64,000 nucleotides of DNA. Origin: Yponomeuta sedellus (lineage: Eukaryota > Arthropoda > Insecta > Lepidoptera > Yponomeutidae). This document shows positions 34,270 to 43,965 of this stretch, piece after piece. The position numbers were made by a program, and so were the translations under genes. The DNA lies in assembly GCA_934045075.1 (NCBI GenBank), contig OW203726.1, forward strand, positions 19,652,988 to 19,716,987, written 5' to 3'. Below the pieces are notes generated by a model that was not told the DNA's origin, ran no database searches, and worked only from the letters and a program-made list of their open reading frames with translations. Every line of letters begins with the position of its first letter. Positions within the stretch are counted from its first letter, which is position 1.

Positions 34270-34309
34270 CGGAACGTCATTCATTACTATAACAAACTTC
34301 ACAGAAAAC

Positions 34310-37039
34310 ATGTGGCTTATACTTGCTGCGCTCGCACTGTGTTTATACTTATTCTCAACTAGAAACCACGACTACTGGGCCAAGAGGAATGTTAAACATG
34401 ACCGACCTCTACCTTTCTTCGGGAACAGCCTCCGTAACATATTTGCGCTCAAAACCATCACACAATTGGCAGACGAAATGTACTACAAGTATCCAAACGA
34501 GAAAATTGTGGGATTCTACATGAGCAACTCGCCGGAGCTCATCATCAGGGACCCAGAAATCGTAAGGCATATCCTAAGCGTGGATTTCCTATGTTTTTAT
34601 CCCCGTGGACTTGGCAGGAATGTAAACAAAGAACCTCTATTCAACAATCTGTTCCACGCCGATGGTGATACATGGAAGTTACTGCGACAGCGGCTGACAT
34701 CAGCTTTCACTAGTAGCAAGTTGAAGAGTATGTTCCCGCTGGTTGTGCGTTGCGCTGAGAAGCTGCAGGGCGTGGCAGGGGAGCTGGCGGCGCGGGGCGA
34801 AGAGTACGACGTGCGCGAGCTAATGGCACGCTTCACCACCGAGTTCATCGGTGCTTGTGGCTTCGGTGTCGAGATGGACTCCATCAGCAACGAACAATCA
34901 CACTTTCGTGACCTTGGAAAACTCATTTTTAATGCGGGTATTGGAGATTTTATTAAAATACAACTAATGGTAATTTTTCCAACTTTGAAGAACCATTTTG
35001 GTTCGGTGATGCGGAATGTTGATAAAAGCATGTTGAGCTTGCTGACGAAAATACGCGAACAAAGGGGTGGCAGGCCCAGTGGTCGCCATGACTTTGTAGA
35101 CCTGCTCTTAGAGTTAGAACAGAAAGGAAAAATTTCGGGAGCATCTATTGAAAACCCCCCAAAGCTAGTGGAGTTGGAAATGGATGCCATGTGCCAGGTA
35201 GCCCAACTATTTATTTTCTTTGCCGCTGGGTTTGAGACCTCATCTTCGGCGACCAGTTTTATGTTGCATCAGATGGCTTACAATCCTGAAGAGCAGAAAA
35301 AAGTACAAGAAGATATAGATAGAGTGATGGCAAAGTATGACAATAAATTATGCTACGATTCGGTTTCCGAAATGACGGTTCTTGGCATGGCTTTTAAAGA
35401 GGCGATGCGGATGTTTCCTTCGTTGGGGTGTCTGCACAGAGTGTGCGCGAGGAAGTACACTATCCCTGGGACTGGGGTAGAGATAACGCCGGGTGTGAAG
35501 ATCGTGATCCCGGTGCAGGCTTTGCAGAACGACCCCACGTACTGGGAACAGCCGGACCAGTTCCGGCCGGAGCGATTCAAAGAAGCTCCGCGACACAACT
35601 ACGTATACCTGCCTTTTGGAGAAGGCCCGCGTGCATGCATCGGTGAGTTTTGAGTATTTTCTTGAGTCTTTCATTCAAACATTATCAAATCCTAATTAAG
35701 CTTCAATGTTAAACGTTTTGATAAGCAGATAGATACCTTCTTATCAATCTAATAAATTGTTATCACAAGCATTGTCGGTCGAGACCAAGAAGTCACTTTT
35801 CTGGGTTAAAAGGCATTAAATATACAGGGAGTAACTTAGGCTAATGCCTGTCGATTATTAACTGTCGATTGCACGATCGACCTCACGCGTAATTAAATTT
35901 CGATTGCGATTAAGTGTATAATAACACTAAATGTAAACAAACTAATTGAGGAGCGGCAAAATATGTGCATTTTTGTTAGCCCGCAGTTAGCTTTAACTCA
36001 CCAAAAAAATTAAAAACTAGCCGTCTAAAAAATACAACAAAAAATACTTGCCAGGTACGTAGGTATGATCTGCATATTTCATAATTTATTTGCTTCGAAC
36101 AAGATAAGTACATATTTGGTTAGCACATTATTTCACCAAAAAATTTAAAAACTAGCCGTCTAAATAATGCAACAAAAAATACTTGGCAAGTACGTAGGTA
36201 TGATCTGCAAACTTAATAATTTATTTGCTTCGAACAAGATAAGTACATATTTGGTTAGCACATTTTAAACTTATATTTATGTTAGTTCAACGTAAGACAG
36301 TGGACATACATCATACTTATTTAAATGTCAGTTATTTTCTCATGATTCTCAAAGTGCTTCTGGGTAGGGAGGAGAGGTTTCCCTACCTACCTACCTTTTA
36401 GTAAGATCATCATAATCAACCCATTGTGTCCCCACCGAGGGGCACGGGTCTTTTCCCTGAGGAAGGTGTCACCCATACTCCACTACGGAGGCCAAGTCCA
36501 GATTGGAGGAGGCTTGCAAGACTAGTGGCTGGTCTTACTGTCAGAAGTTTTCAAGCCGCGCTAAGGCCACTGACTTGGCTTAACGACTGCCATCTATCGA
36601 CGACAGCCGGCACCAACTGATTTACGTGCCTTGCGAAGCACAGAATCGCTCAGAAAAATGCCACTAGCGTTAGTCATAGACGGTTTTACCCATCCATGCA
36701 CTGAACGCGCACTGTGTTGCTTGACCTTCGTGATCGTAGATCACTCAGGCAGGCGGGACTACAGGCGACTCGAACTCTCTTAGTAAGATAAGAGAGCTTT
36801 ATCCCTCTTTCACACCCAACCCAAACTTGCCTCTTAAAGTCGTGTTGTTCGTCGCAGGTGCACGGCTGGGGCAGATGCAGTCGTTGGCGGGGCTGGCGGC
36901 AGTGCTGCACCGGTTCTGGCTGCAGCCCGGCCCGCGCTCCTCCCCGCAGCTGGAGCTTAACACCTTCATGAACGTCGTGCAGGGCGTGCGCGGCGGCATC
37001 CCTCTGCTCATCACTGAGAGGAAGCCTAAAACCACATAA
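34310..37039 (+). CDS. CYP6-like cytochrome P450, complete (504 aa)
   Basis: Two exons, 34310-35642 and 36858-37039, joined in phase 1 (donor GTGAGT, acceptor GTCGCAG), total 505 codons. The start has a good context (AAAACATG). The protein opens with MWLILAALALCLYLFSTR (ER anchor) and shows WKLLRQR, AAGFETSSS, KEAMRMFP, FRPERF, PFGEGPRACIG and ends GGIPLLITERKPKTT. All hallmark P450 residues are present, so it should bind heme and act with P450 reductase as a microsomal monooxygenase. It is a paralogue of the minus-strand CYP6 exons at 20-26 kb. Substrate and subfamily are unknown. Confidence 0.96.
36001..36265 (+). repeat. Tandem duplication in P450 intron, ~135-bp unit
   Basis: Two copies of a block starting CCAAAAAA(A)TTAAAAACTAG and ending GGTTAGCACATT. 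They differ at a few bases only, so the duplication is fairly recent. Confidence 0.88.
36418..36785 (+). repeat. Dispersed repeat R, variant copy in P450 intron
   Basis: Same subtype as 26.8 kb: CCACCGAGGGGCACGGGTC, CTTACTGTCAGAAGTTTTC, GACAGCCGGCACCAACTG and the CGACTCGAACTCTCTTAG end. It ends about 70 bp before the acceptor. Confidence 0.7.
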
Positions 37040-37097
37040 CTTATCCCTCTTCTGACGTTTAGCTAATGCTAATTTAATTAAATCAAAATATTTTAAT

Positions 37098-37364
37098 CAT
37101 TTATCATGTGGGTACAGTGATATCATTCCGATGTAAAAACCTAACTGCAAAGTAGGTACTCGGGGCTATAAGTGATGCAATTTACTTCAGCCAGATGTCG
37201 CTGCCTGTATGTAATACAGAGAATAGTGTAAAGAGGTTCGAAATTTCACTGATGCCGGTGAGTCGCCCATTAGCTCAGTTGGAAAGAGCGCTGGCACGGA
37301 TAGCCAGAGGTCGCGGGTTCGAATCCCGGCATGGGTGGAATTTTTAGCCTCTAAATAGGTTTTT
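37098..37364 (+). mobile_element. SINE family S copy, headless
   Basis: 13-bp target duplication AAAATATTTTAAT (37085-37097 and 37365-37377). Body, tRNA-like part (A box TAGCTCAGTTGG, B box GGTTCGAATCC) and tail are complete. It lies 58 bp after the P450 stop codon. Confidence 0.9.
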
Positions 37365-37597
37365 AAAATATTTTAATAGCCAAAATATTTATGTGTACAG
37401 GTCTCATTGCATTCTTTCAGAGAGATTATGGACTCAATTACCACATTCAAGCGCTGAGGTATGTGATGTCGCGTCAGATACTCAGTTTTTCTCACGATGT
37501 TTTCTCTCGCGGTCAGCGAGTGATATTCCTACTATTAAATGTTCGTAGCTTAGAAAACAAATTAATAAATATTTTGATTAACGAATTTTATCCTACT

Positions 37598-37709
37598 ATT
37601 TTTATTTTAATGCACTAACCCGTGCTAAGGAACCTCTGGCACGGATAGCCAGAGGTTGCGGGTTCGAATCCCGGCATGGGTGAAATTTTTAGCCTCTAAA
37701 TAGGTTTTT
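37598..37709 (+). mobile_element. SINE family S, short internally deleted copy
   Basis: 15-bp target duplication GAATTTTATCCTACT (37583-37597 and 37710-37724). The head module is joined directly to the 3' half of the tRNA-like part and the tail, total 112 bp. Confidence 0.9.
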
Positions 37710-37729
37710 GAATTTTATCCTACTTTTGA

Positions 37730-38420
37730 TGTTAGACTGCTTTTTTTTGTTATTTGAACTCATTTAGAAGCTCGTTCTTGAAGAAACATTCTAGAGCTAG
37801 AATCTTTTCAACGACGATATACAGGTTGATCTACTGTTGATTTTATAATATTAACTTCCAGACAACATAATGACTTTCCCAAAACTACCATACCTACCCA
37901 GTCCTGTGGTAAACGATCAAGAACATCGCAAACATGGAAAACACTCAGAATTCCTTACATCCACATTATCGGAGCATCCATCCAACCTACAAATGAGGTA
38001 CCTACTTAGATCCCATGAGGTCAGTGGATATGTACCTCAGATGTATGTTTATTACCTATTCTTTATTTAATCTGTGGTATGTATGTTGTTTTTTTTTCTT
38101 TTGTTCAAGTGGAACAATGTCAGCCCCATCGTACCATATCGTTACCTATTATATAAACTACCGTAAGATTAAAAATAAATAAATCTAGCTGCATTTGACA
38201 GCGATTGTTTGTTGTTCTGAGACGTAGATAGATAGTTTTACTCCCTCTACGTTCTGAGAGGTCACTTCTTTTCTCACATTAAAGTTTTTTTTATCTTGAT
38301 ATTCCACGACGTTTTATTTCATCTAATAATCTGTGATCTAATCTTCGTCTTGCACTGTCGATCTGTGTCTGAAGTAAAATTCAGATTCAGGTCATTCAGG
38401 TTGCTGTTATTTTGAAATAA
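37730..38420. other. Upstream region of the UPF0728 gene
   Basis: No supported gene. An open frame at 37870-38003 ends at a possible donor, but no partner exon fits. Confidence 0.3.
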
Positions 38421-38423
38421 ATT

Positions 38424-41188
38424 ATGTACTACGTCAAAATATACTATGGTCCAAGCTCTAATTTCTATACCGTCTCGCACAAACCCCAAAAACTCAAAGG
38501 ACTAAGAGGTAACTTAATGTACATTTTATTACTTTTGAGAAGTATAAAACCTAACCTACTACCTTAGGTGCTATACTACTCCCAGAATTTCTACTATCAC
38601 TTTCAAAAAGCTATGCGTTAGGGGTGCATCTAAAAGTTCTGGAACTCCAAAGACTATCCTTACACCTTTTCGTAACAACAAAAAGTAGAAACTAGTAGGT
38701 ATTTGCAGAGCTCATTGCCAACGTGAAGATTCTAAAAGATGGCCAGAGACACCAAAGAAACCTAATTTTAAATATTTTTAAAGGTAAAATGGGTTGTTTT
38801 AACAATTTAGCCTTTTTGCGGTTGCATAGTCAACAAGGACGTAACGTTGTGGTTTCGTCCAAATCCAGGGCCGGATCTACCTAAGGGCTGCTTGGGCTGC
38901 AGCCCAGGGCCCCGAGGTTACAAGGGGCCCCCAGATCCCGCTAAACACAGTAGGCGATAATTTGTATTTAAAAAATGGTTGTCTGTAAAGTCGGTTTACG
39001 TCATAAGAAAACATTGATGATAAATTATTGCATAAGTACTTTTATGAATTGAGTTAACCTGTCAATTTCTTTTACTAATTTATAATAAATAAATTAAATT
39101 ATTTTATTGTTTTTTTTATATTAATATATCACTATTTTGATTTCTCTCTCACCTAAAAGTGGAAGAGATTGCTACCACAACAATAAGGTCGCCTTTTGTA
39201 CTACTACTACTTGAGTAGATTTAATGAATATTTTTTTTTGTCCAATAAAGAATATATAATAATAATAATATATCATTATAGAAACAGTTTTTTGACATGG
39301 CTGTTAGTTGAGTACCTAGATAGGCCCCTAAGTAGTTTCAGCCCAGGGCCCCACAAATTCAAGATCCGCCCCTGTCCAAATCCCATGTTAAGTTTTTTTA
39401 TGTAGTTTATATGTACGTCCCACAACATGGCACATGCATTCGCTCACAAGGAGAGAGTATGGGCTTAATTACCACGCTCGCCCACCGCGGATTGGTGGAA
39501 CAGTTGTAGAAGTAATTTGGGGGCATTTACTAACAGTAAGAATGACCGTGAAAGAGTCAGAAAAAAAGAACGGTGATAACTTCACAATGTCTTATCTTAA
39601 AAACCATAAATGGCTTAGGTGAGGAGCATTAGAGGGATGATCTTCCCAGCCCCTGGTAGGTATGCCCGGCAATGGTGGGTTACACAAGCTACACTTTCAC
39701 TCATATTTTGTCTTGTCCATCTTTCACCTTGTAGACCAGCTCCTGAAACTTGGCTACCGCGTGGACCTGATCCCGGTCTCCTACCGGGACTACTGCATGA
39801 TTGAGATGTCTGGACGTCAGGTGGGTGAGGCAGCGGATTTGCGAAAGTTTTTGTTATACCCTGAATACTAAGTAGATATCTACGCGTCTCAGATGCGGGC
39901 CTCACGGATGTGAAGTAGACTTTAGTAGGTACGTCATTCAGTAGGTAAAATTAAAGTAACATCCACACAACAGAATCACTTTTTCTAGTCCCAAACTAGG
40001 ATGCCCTGTGATATGGTACCTGTTACAAATGTCACAAATATGGAAAACACCCAGACTGATGCCGTGTGTACAGCAAACAGCAACGAACTTGAACTTACCA
40101 CTTTCGGTACGGTCAATCAGACGTAATATCACTAGACCATCGAGGCAGTCAAATAAGTACTGCATTGGAGTGACGCATCGGCTATCAAATGAGAAATGAG
40201 GAGATCCGCAGAAGTGTCACTTCTTCGCTTCTCCGCTATCACTTCTAGGTTGGGACCAAGACAAGTGATCCTACAACAAAGCACAAGTGCTGTACTATAA
40301 TACGGACAATAAGCGCTCAGTATCAGATGCTGTATGTTTTTTGTGCTATTGAACGTATCAGTCCTATGTAAAGTAACCCTATTTGGCGTACTTTGGCCAA
40401 TAATAATATTCTTATTCTTAACTAAAACCTTACACCGCCATATTATTATGCTACAACGAAATTCTTCATCTTAGCGTGTAGATTTTTCGCGCCTTCGCCC
40501 CACGTCGATGTGCCCCTCACCCCCACACCTTAGTGTCCCAAGTTCTTCTAAATATCTGCTCCCCAAACAGATGTTCAAGCGCACAGAGTACGCTCCAAAG
40601 GAGCACTGGCCGTTCGAGCTGGAGATGGCTCCCATCACGTCCTGCGAGGACTGCGCGCGCTGCTGCGTTATTATTGTTATCCTTTCTACTACAAGCGAAT
40701 TTAACCGTAGCTGCGACTCGACAGATTTTCCTCTGCAACATCAACAACCTCCGCTTCAACATGCCTTACGACCTAGACCCGGTCTGCCAGCGCGCCATAC
40801 AGGCCGTTGAGAACGCAACCGTGCAGGTCAATAGAGCCAAGTACTTCTTTTGGCTGAGGCACTATATTAACGATCAGGTAAGCAGTGAATGGTTAATTTG
40901 AGACCTACCTCAAAGCCAAACTTGCCTTAACTCACACTGTATTGAAGACAGCACGTAAACTTTCACACGCTAATCCGACACCCCCATTCTTCCTTGACTG
41001 CCACGGTGGTGTAACAGTATCACGTCTGATTACCAAGCTGGTTCTGGGTTCGATTCCCACTAATGGCCGCTGTACACTTGTAGAAATAGTCACAATCAGA
41101 GTGTATTTCAATACCTATTTGTGATGTCTTCGCATAGACCAGAACAAGTACTTAATCGTGTTACAAAAATGTAAAGTGAAAGTCGCCG

Positions 41189-41246
<58 letters not shown>

Positions 41247-42621
41247 AATTTATTATATCTAATTACATTTATCTTGATCTCAATATAAATTGGTATATTA
41301 TTGTAGCTTATTCTATCACGTAGGTAGTCTATCAAGTATTTTAGTATCTTTTTCATCCTGTATTTATAATACGTTTTCTATTCATATGGTTATTATTCTA
41401 TTAACATACAAGTATTCTACTCTATACGGTATTATTAATTCTTTAGTATTGTTATTGACCATTATTATAATGATCGCACCGCAATCTGTGACGCTTGTGG
41501 GGTAGCACATGGCACTGACTGAAAATCAGCGCTGAAGGCTTGTCCATCAGCATATTGCTGAGTCAGTTGCCATTTATAGCAGCAGTGACACGTCGTGACC
41601 TTTTGTTTTTTGTGAATGTTATGTTTAGTAATATGTTAAATTTGTTATTGTGGCGTGTGAACTGTTTATAATGTTTTTCTTCATCTTCTTCTTCAATTAA
41701 CAATGAATCTCTCTTGTGAATGTCGTCATTATTGCCTTTTCCTTTATACCTAGTTACTAAATAAAACTTTTTAGCAAGCTTATCTGACAACGCTATTAGC
41801 ATTATCGTATAGCGACGCGAGTATCTACAAGATTAACTTTCCTTTCATATACCGATACCTAATATTACTATCTACATTACCGGTACATTACCGACGACCT
41901 CGGTGGCGCAGCGGTTTAGCACGCTGACTGTAAAACCGAAGGTCTCGGGTTCGATCCCCGGCTGGGTCAAACTAGGAAACGAACTTTTCTAGTTTGTCTG
42001 TGGTCTTGGATGTTATCTATGTATTTATTGTAGGTATTAAATCTATCGTCCAGTTAGCACCTATAACACAAGTCATTTAGTTGTACTTAGTATAGGGCTA
42101 ACGAGATCTGTGTAGTATGCCATGAATATTTATTATTATTACATACTTACCTTTTGTGACGTGGCGCTGTACTATAATACGGGCAATAAGCGCTCAGTAT
42201 CAGATGCTGTATGTTTTTTGTGCTATTGAACGTATCAGTCCTATGTAAAGTAACCCTATTTGGCGTACTTTGGTCAATAATAATATTCTTATTCTTACCT
42301 AAAACCTTACACCGCCATATTATTATGCTACAACGAAATTCTTCATCTTAGCGTGTAGATTTTTCGCGCCTTCGCCCCAAGTCGATGTGCCCCTCACCCC
42401 CACACCTTTGTGTGTCCCAAGTTCTTCTAAATATCTGCTCCCCAAACAGATGTTCAAGCGCACAGAGTACGCTCCAAAGGAGCACTGGCCGTTCGAGCTG
42501 GAGATGGCTCCCATCACGTCCTGCGAGGACTGCGCGCGCTGCTGCGGTATTCTCATCGCAGACAAGAGAAGCCATCTTGAGCCGGAAGAGGAGCGACCGC
42601 AGTATCATGACTAGACTGTAG
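38424..42621 (+). CDS. UPF0728 family protein (C10orf53-like), 127 aa
   Basis: Four exons: 38424-38508, 39735-39820, 40725-40877 and 42562-42621 (TAG). All introns are GT-AG, and the lengths 85+86+153+60 give exactly 128 codons. The protein starts MYYVKIYYGPSSNFYT and contains KLKGLRDQLLKLGYRVDLIP, IEMSGRQIFLCNINNLRF and DLDPVCQRAIQAVEN. The YGP start, the IFxCNI-xxL-F motif and LDP-C are the signature of UPF0728, a small family of unknown function. A C-terminal extension of about 40 residues, with NRAKYFFWLRHYINDQ, goes beyond the vertebrate form as I recall it. The acceptor of the last exon is in a GC-rich context created by an inserted segment. Confidence 0.85.
38866..39374. mobile_element. 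hAT-type MITE in UPF0728 intron 1
   Basis: Ends CAGGGCCGGATCT and AGATCCGCCCCTG, flanked by an exact 8-bp repeat TCCAAATC (38858-38865 and 39375-39382), the duplication size of hAT transposases. Subterminal GCAGCCCAGGGCCCC also appears near the right end. There is no transposase; the centre is AT-rich. Confidence 0.9.
40289..40667 (+). repeat. Duplicated segment D, copy 1 (intron 2)
   Basis: Nearly identical (about 98 percent by eye) to 42166-42546. The right third is GC-rich and open: after CCCCAAACAG it reads MFKRTEYAPKEHWPFELEM, then APITSCEDCARCC. It looks like a captured exon with its own acceptor. It ends 57 bp before the true acceptor of exon 3. Including it in the mRNA would need a donor, and none follows. 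Confidence 0.92.
40985..41140 (+). mobile_element. tRNA-like SINE fragment
   Basis: GGTGGTGTAACAGTATCACG and B-box-like GGGTTCGATTCCCAC, followed by a body with GTATTTCAATACCTATTTGT. It is a different family from S and T. Confidence 0.5.
41193..41243. repeat. (TA)n microsatellite
   Basis: About 25 uninterrupted TA units in UPF0728 intron 3. Confidence 0.95.
41893..42060 (+). mobile_element. tRNA-derived SINE, third type
   Basis: tRNA-like head GACCTCGGTGGCGCAGCGG and B box GGGTTCGATCCCCGGC, then AACTAGGAAACGAAC and GGTCTTGGATGTTATCTATG. The tRNA part is at the 5' end. Confidence 0.7.
42166..42546 (+). repeat. Duplicated segment D, copy 2 (intron 3)
   Basis: Second copy of segment D. Compared with copy 1 it has a handful of substitutions and a 2-bp insertion, all in the left non-coding part. 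The open, exon-like right third is identical. It ends 15 bp before the UPF0728 last exon, so its GC-rich end replaces most of the pyrimidine tract. Confidence 0.92.
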
Positions 42622-42628
42622 ATTTCTT

Positions 42629-43066
42629 TAAAAACCTATTTAGAGGCTAAAAATTTCACCCATGCCGGGATTCGAACCCGCAACCTCTGGCTATCCGTAC
42701 CAGCGCTCTACCAATTGAGCCAATGGGCGACTCACGGCATCAGTGAAATTTCGAACCTCTTTACAATATTCTCTGTATTACGTACAGGCAGCGACATCTG
42801 ACTTAAGCAAATTGCATTACTTACAGCCCCATTTGCTTAAGTCAGATGTCGCTGCCTGTACGTAATACAGAGAATATTGTAAAGAGGTTCGAAATTTCAC
42901 TGATGCCGTGAGTCGCCCATTGGCTCAATTGGTAGAGCGCTGATACGGATAGCCAGAGGTTGCGGGTTCGAATCCCGGCATGGGTGAAATTTTTAGCCTC
43001 TAAATAGGTTTTTAAATTTGTTCCTTAGCACGGGTTAGTGCATTGAAAATAAAAATAGTGTAATCA
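42629..43066. mobile_element. SINE family S, head-to-head palindromic dimer
   Basis: 12-bp target duplication TGTAGATTTCTT (42617-42628 and 43067-43078). The left half is inverted (tail, tRNA-like, body) and the right half direct (body, tRNA-like, tail), followed by an inverted head. The arms, about 42630-42830 and 42835-43015, are close to perfect complements with a short centre. The left duplication overlaps the UPF0728 stop codon, so the insertion begins 7 bp after the gene's coding end. Confidence 0.92.
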
Positions 43067-43214
43067 TGTAGATTTCTTACTACTATTATAATAAATTTAA
43101 AAGTTTCAATGGATAGGTAGAATATACCTTATTGTACTTCAGCATAGGTAGTGCGGTGGCGCGATTCACGCGTCTATTAATATAGCCTATTAGTTGGCCT
43201 ATTAGCCTAATATA

Positions 43215-43390
43215 GCTTATTAGCTGACCCAGCGAACTTCTTAACGCCTAACAGCAAATACTTTTTTTCTCTCCGTAAGAACCATCCTCGTAGGTACTTC
43301 AAGGAATAGCCTAAAAATAGAATTAGCGAAATCGGTTCAGCTGCTTCCGAGATTTGCGCTTACCAACACATTCAGCGATTCATTTTTATA
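43215..43390 (+). repeat. LINE-like repeat fragment
   Basis: AGCTGACCCAGCGAACTTC followed by CTCCGTAAGAACCATCCTCG and AATCGGTTCAGC. The complement recurs at 57090-57195. Confidence 0.5.
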
Positions 43391-43412
43391 TTATAGAAGA
43401 TAATCGTCGTAT

Positions 43413-43610
43413 AGAGCGGTCGTAGCGGAGCGGCAAAACATCGGCTCCATCAGGAGATCGTGGGTTCGATTCCCGACTAGTACCGATGAGTTTGTTTTCA
43501 TAGTTATGTAGATTTGTGAAGGTGTAGGTACCACTCGCTGACTGTAAAGGAACACATCGTGAGGAAACCTGCGTGCGAGTTGTTTAACTACCTCAGCACT
43601 TCATATTGCC
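43413..43610 (+). mobile_element. tRNA-like SINE fragment
   Basis: GTCGTAGCGGAGCGGCAAAA and B box GTGGGTTCGATTCCCGAC, then a body with CTCGCTGACTGTAAAGGAAC and CATCGTGAGGAAACCTGC. Confidence 0.6.
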
Positions 43611-43869
43611 AATCCACATAATTATGCCAATCTCTTTCTGAGAAAAGGCCTGTGCCCTGCAATGGGACGTATATAGGCTAAATAAAAATATTCGTCTCAC
43701 TGCAGGACACATGTTTTCTCTCGAAGAGAGAAGTAAGACTTAATCATCACGCGTGCTCACCGAGAACTAGCAATTTCAAGCACTGAGGTAGTTACACCCT
43801 AAATTTCGTTACAAAAATATCCCAAGTACGTAAAATACCAATTCCTAGTAGATACTCAGAAATGAAATA

Positions 43870-43965
43870 TCTGATATGAACTACGTGGATATGGGACGTT
43901 TTGCGAATGGGACGTTTATGAGCCTAGGGACGTTTTGCGAACGGGACCTTATGCGTCACAATGTA
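43870..43965 (+). repeat. Short direct repeat, GGGACGTTTTGCGAA
   Basis: The motif GGGACGTTTTGCGAA occurs twice (43892 and 43928), each followed by an (A/C)YGGGAC-like end. It is probably the end of an unclassified transposon. Confidence 0.5.

Noticed and set aside
34597..35190. 197-residue minus-strand frame, and the similar plus-strand frames at 21010-21519 and 25328-25774
   Set aside because: They are antisense to P450 exons, which have clear motifs on the other strand.
37870..38070. Open frame MTFPKLPYLPSPVVNDQ as first exon of UPF0728
   Set aside because: It lacks the YGP signature and ends in the wrong phase. The exon at 38424 has both.
40572..40667. MFKRTEY exon as part of the UPF0728 mRNA
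   Set aside because: No donor follows in copy 1, and the possible donor after copy 2 is out of phase. Joining 39820 to 40725 gives the family motif without it.
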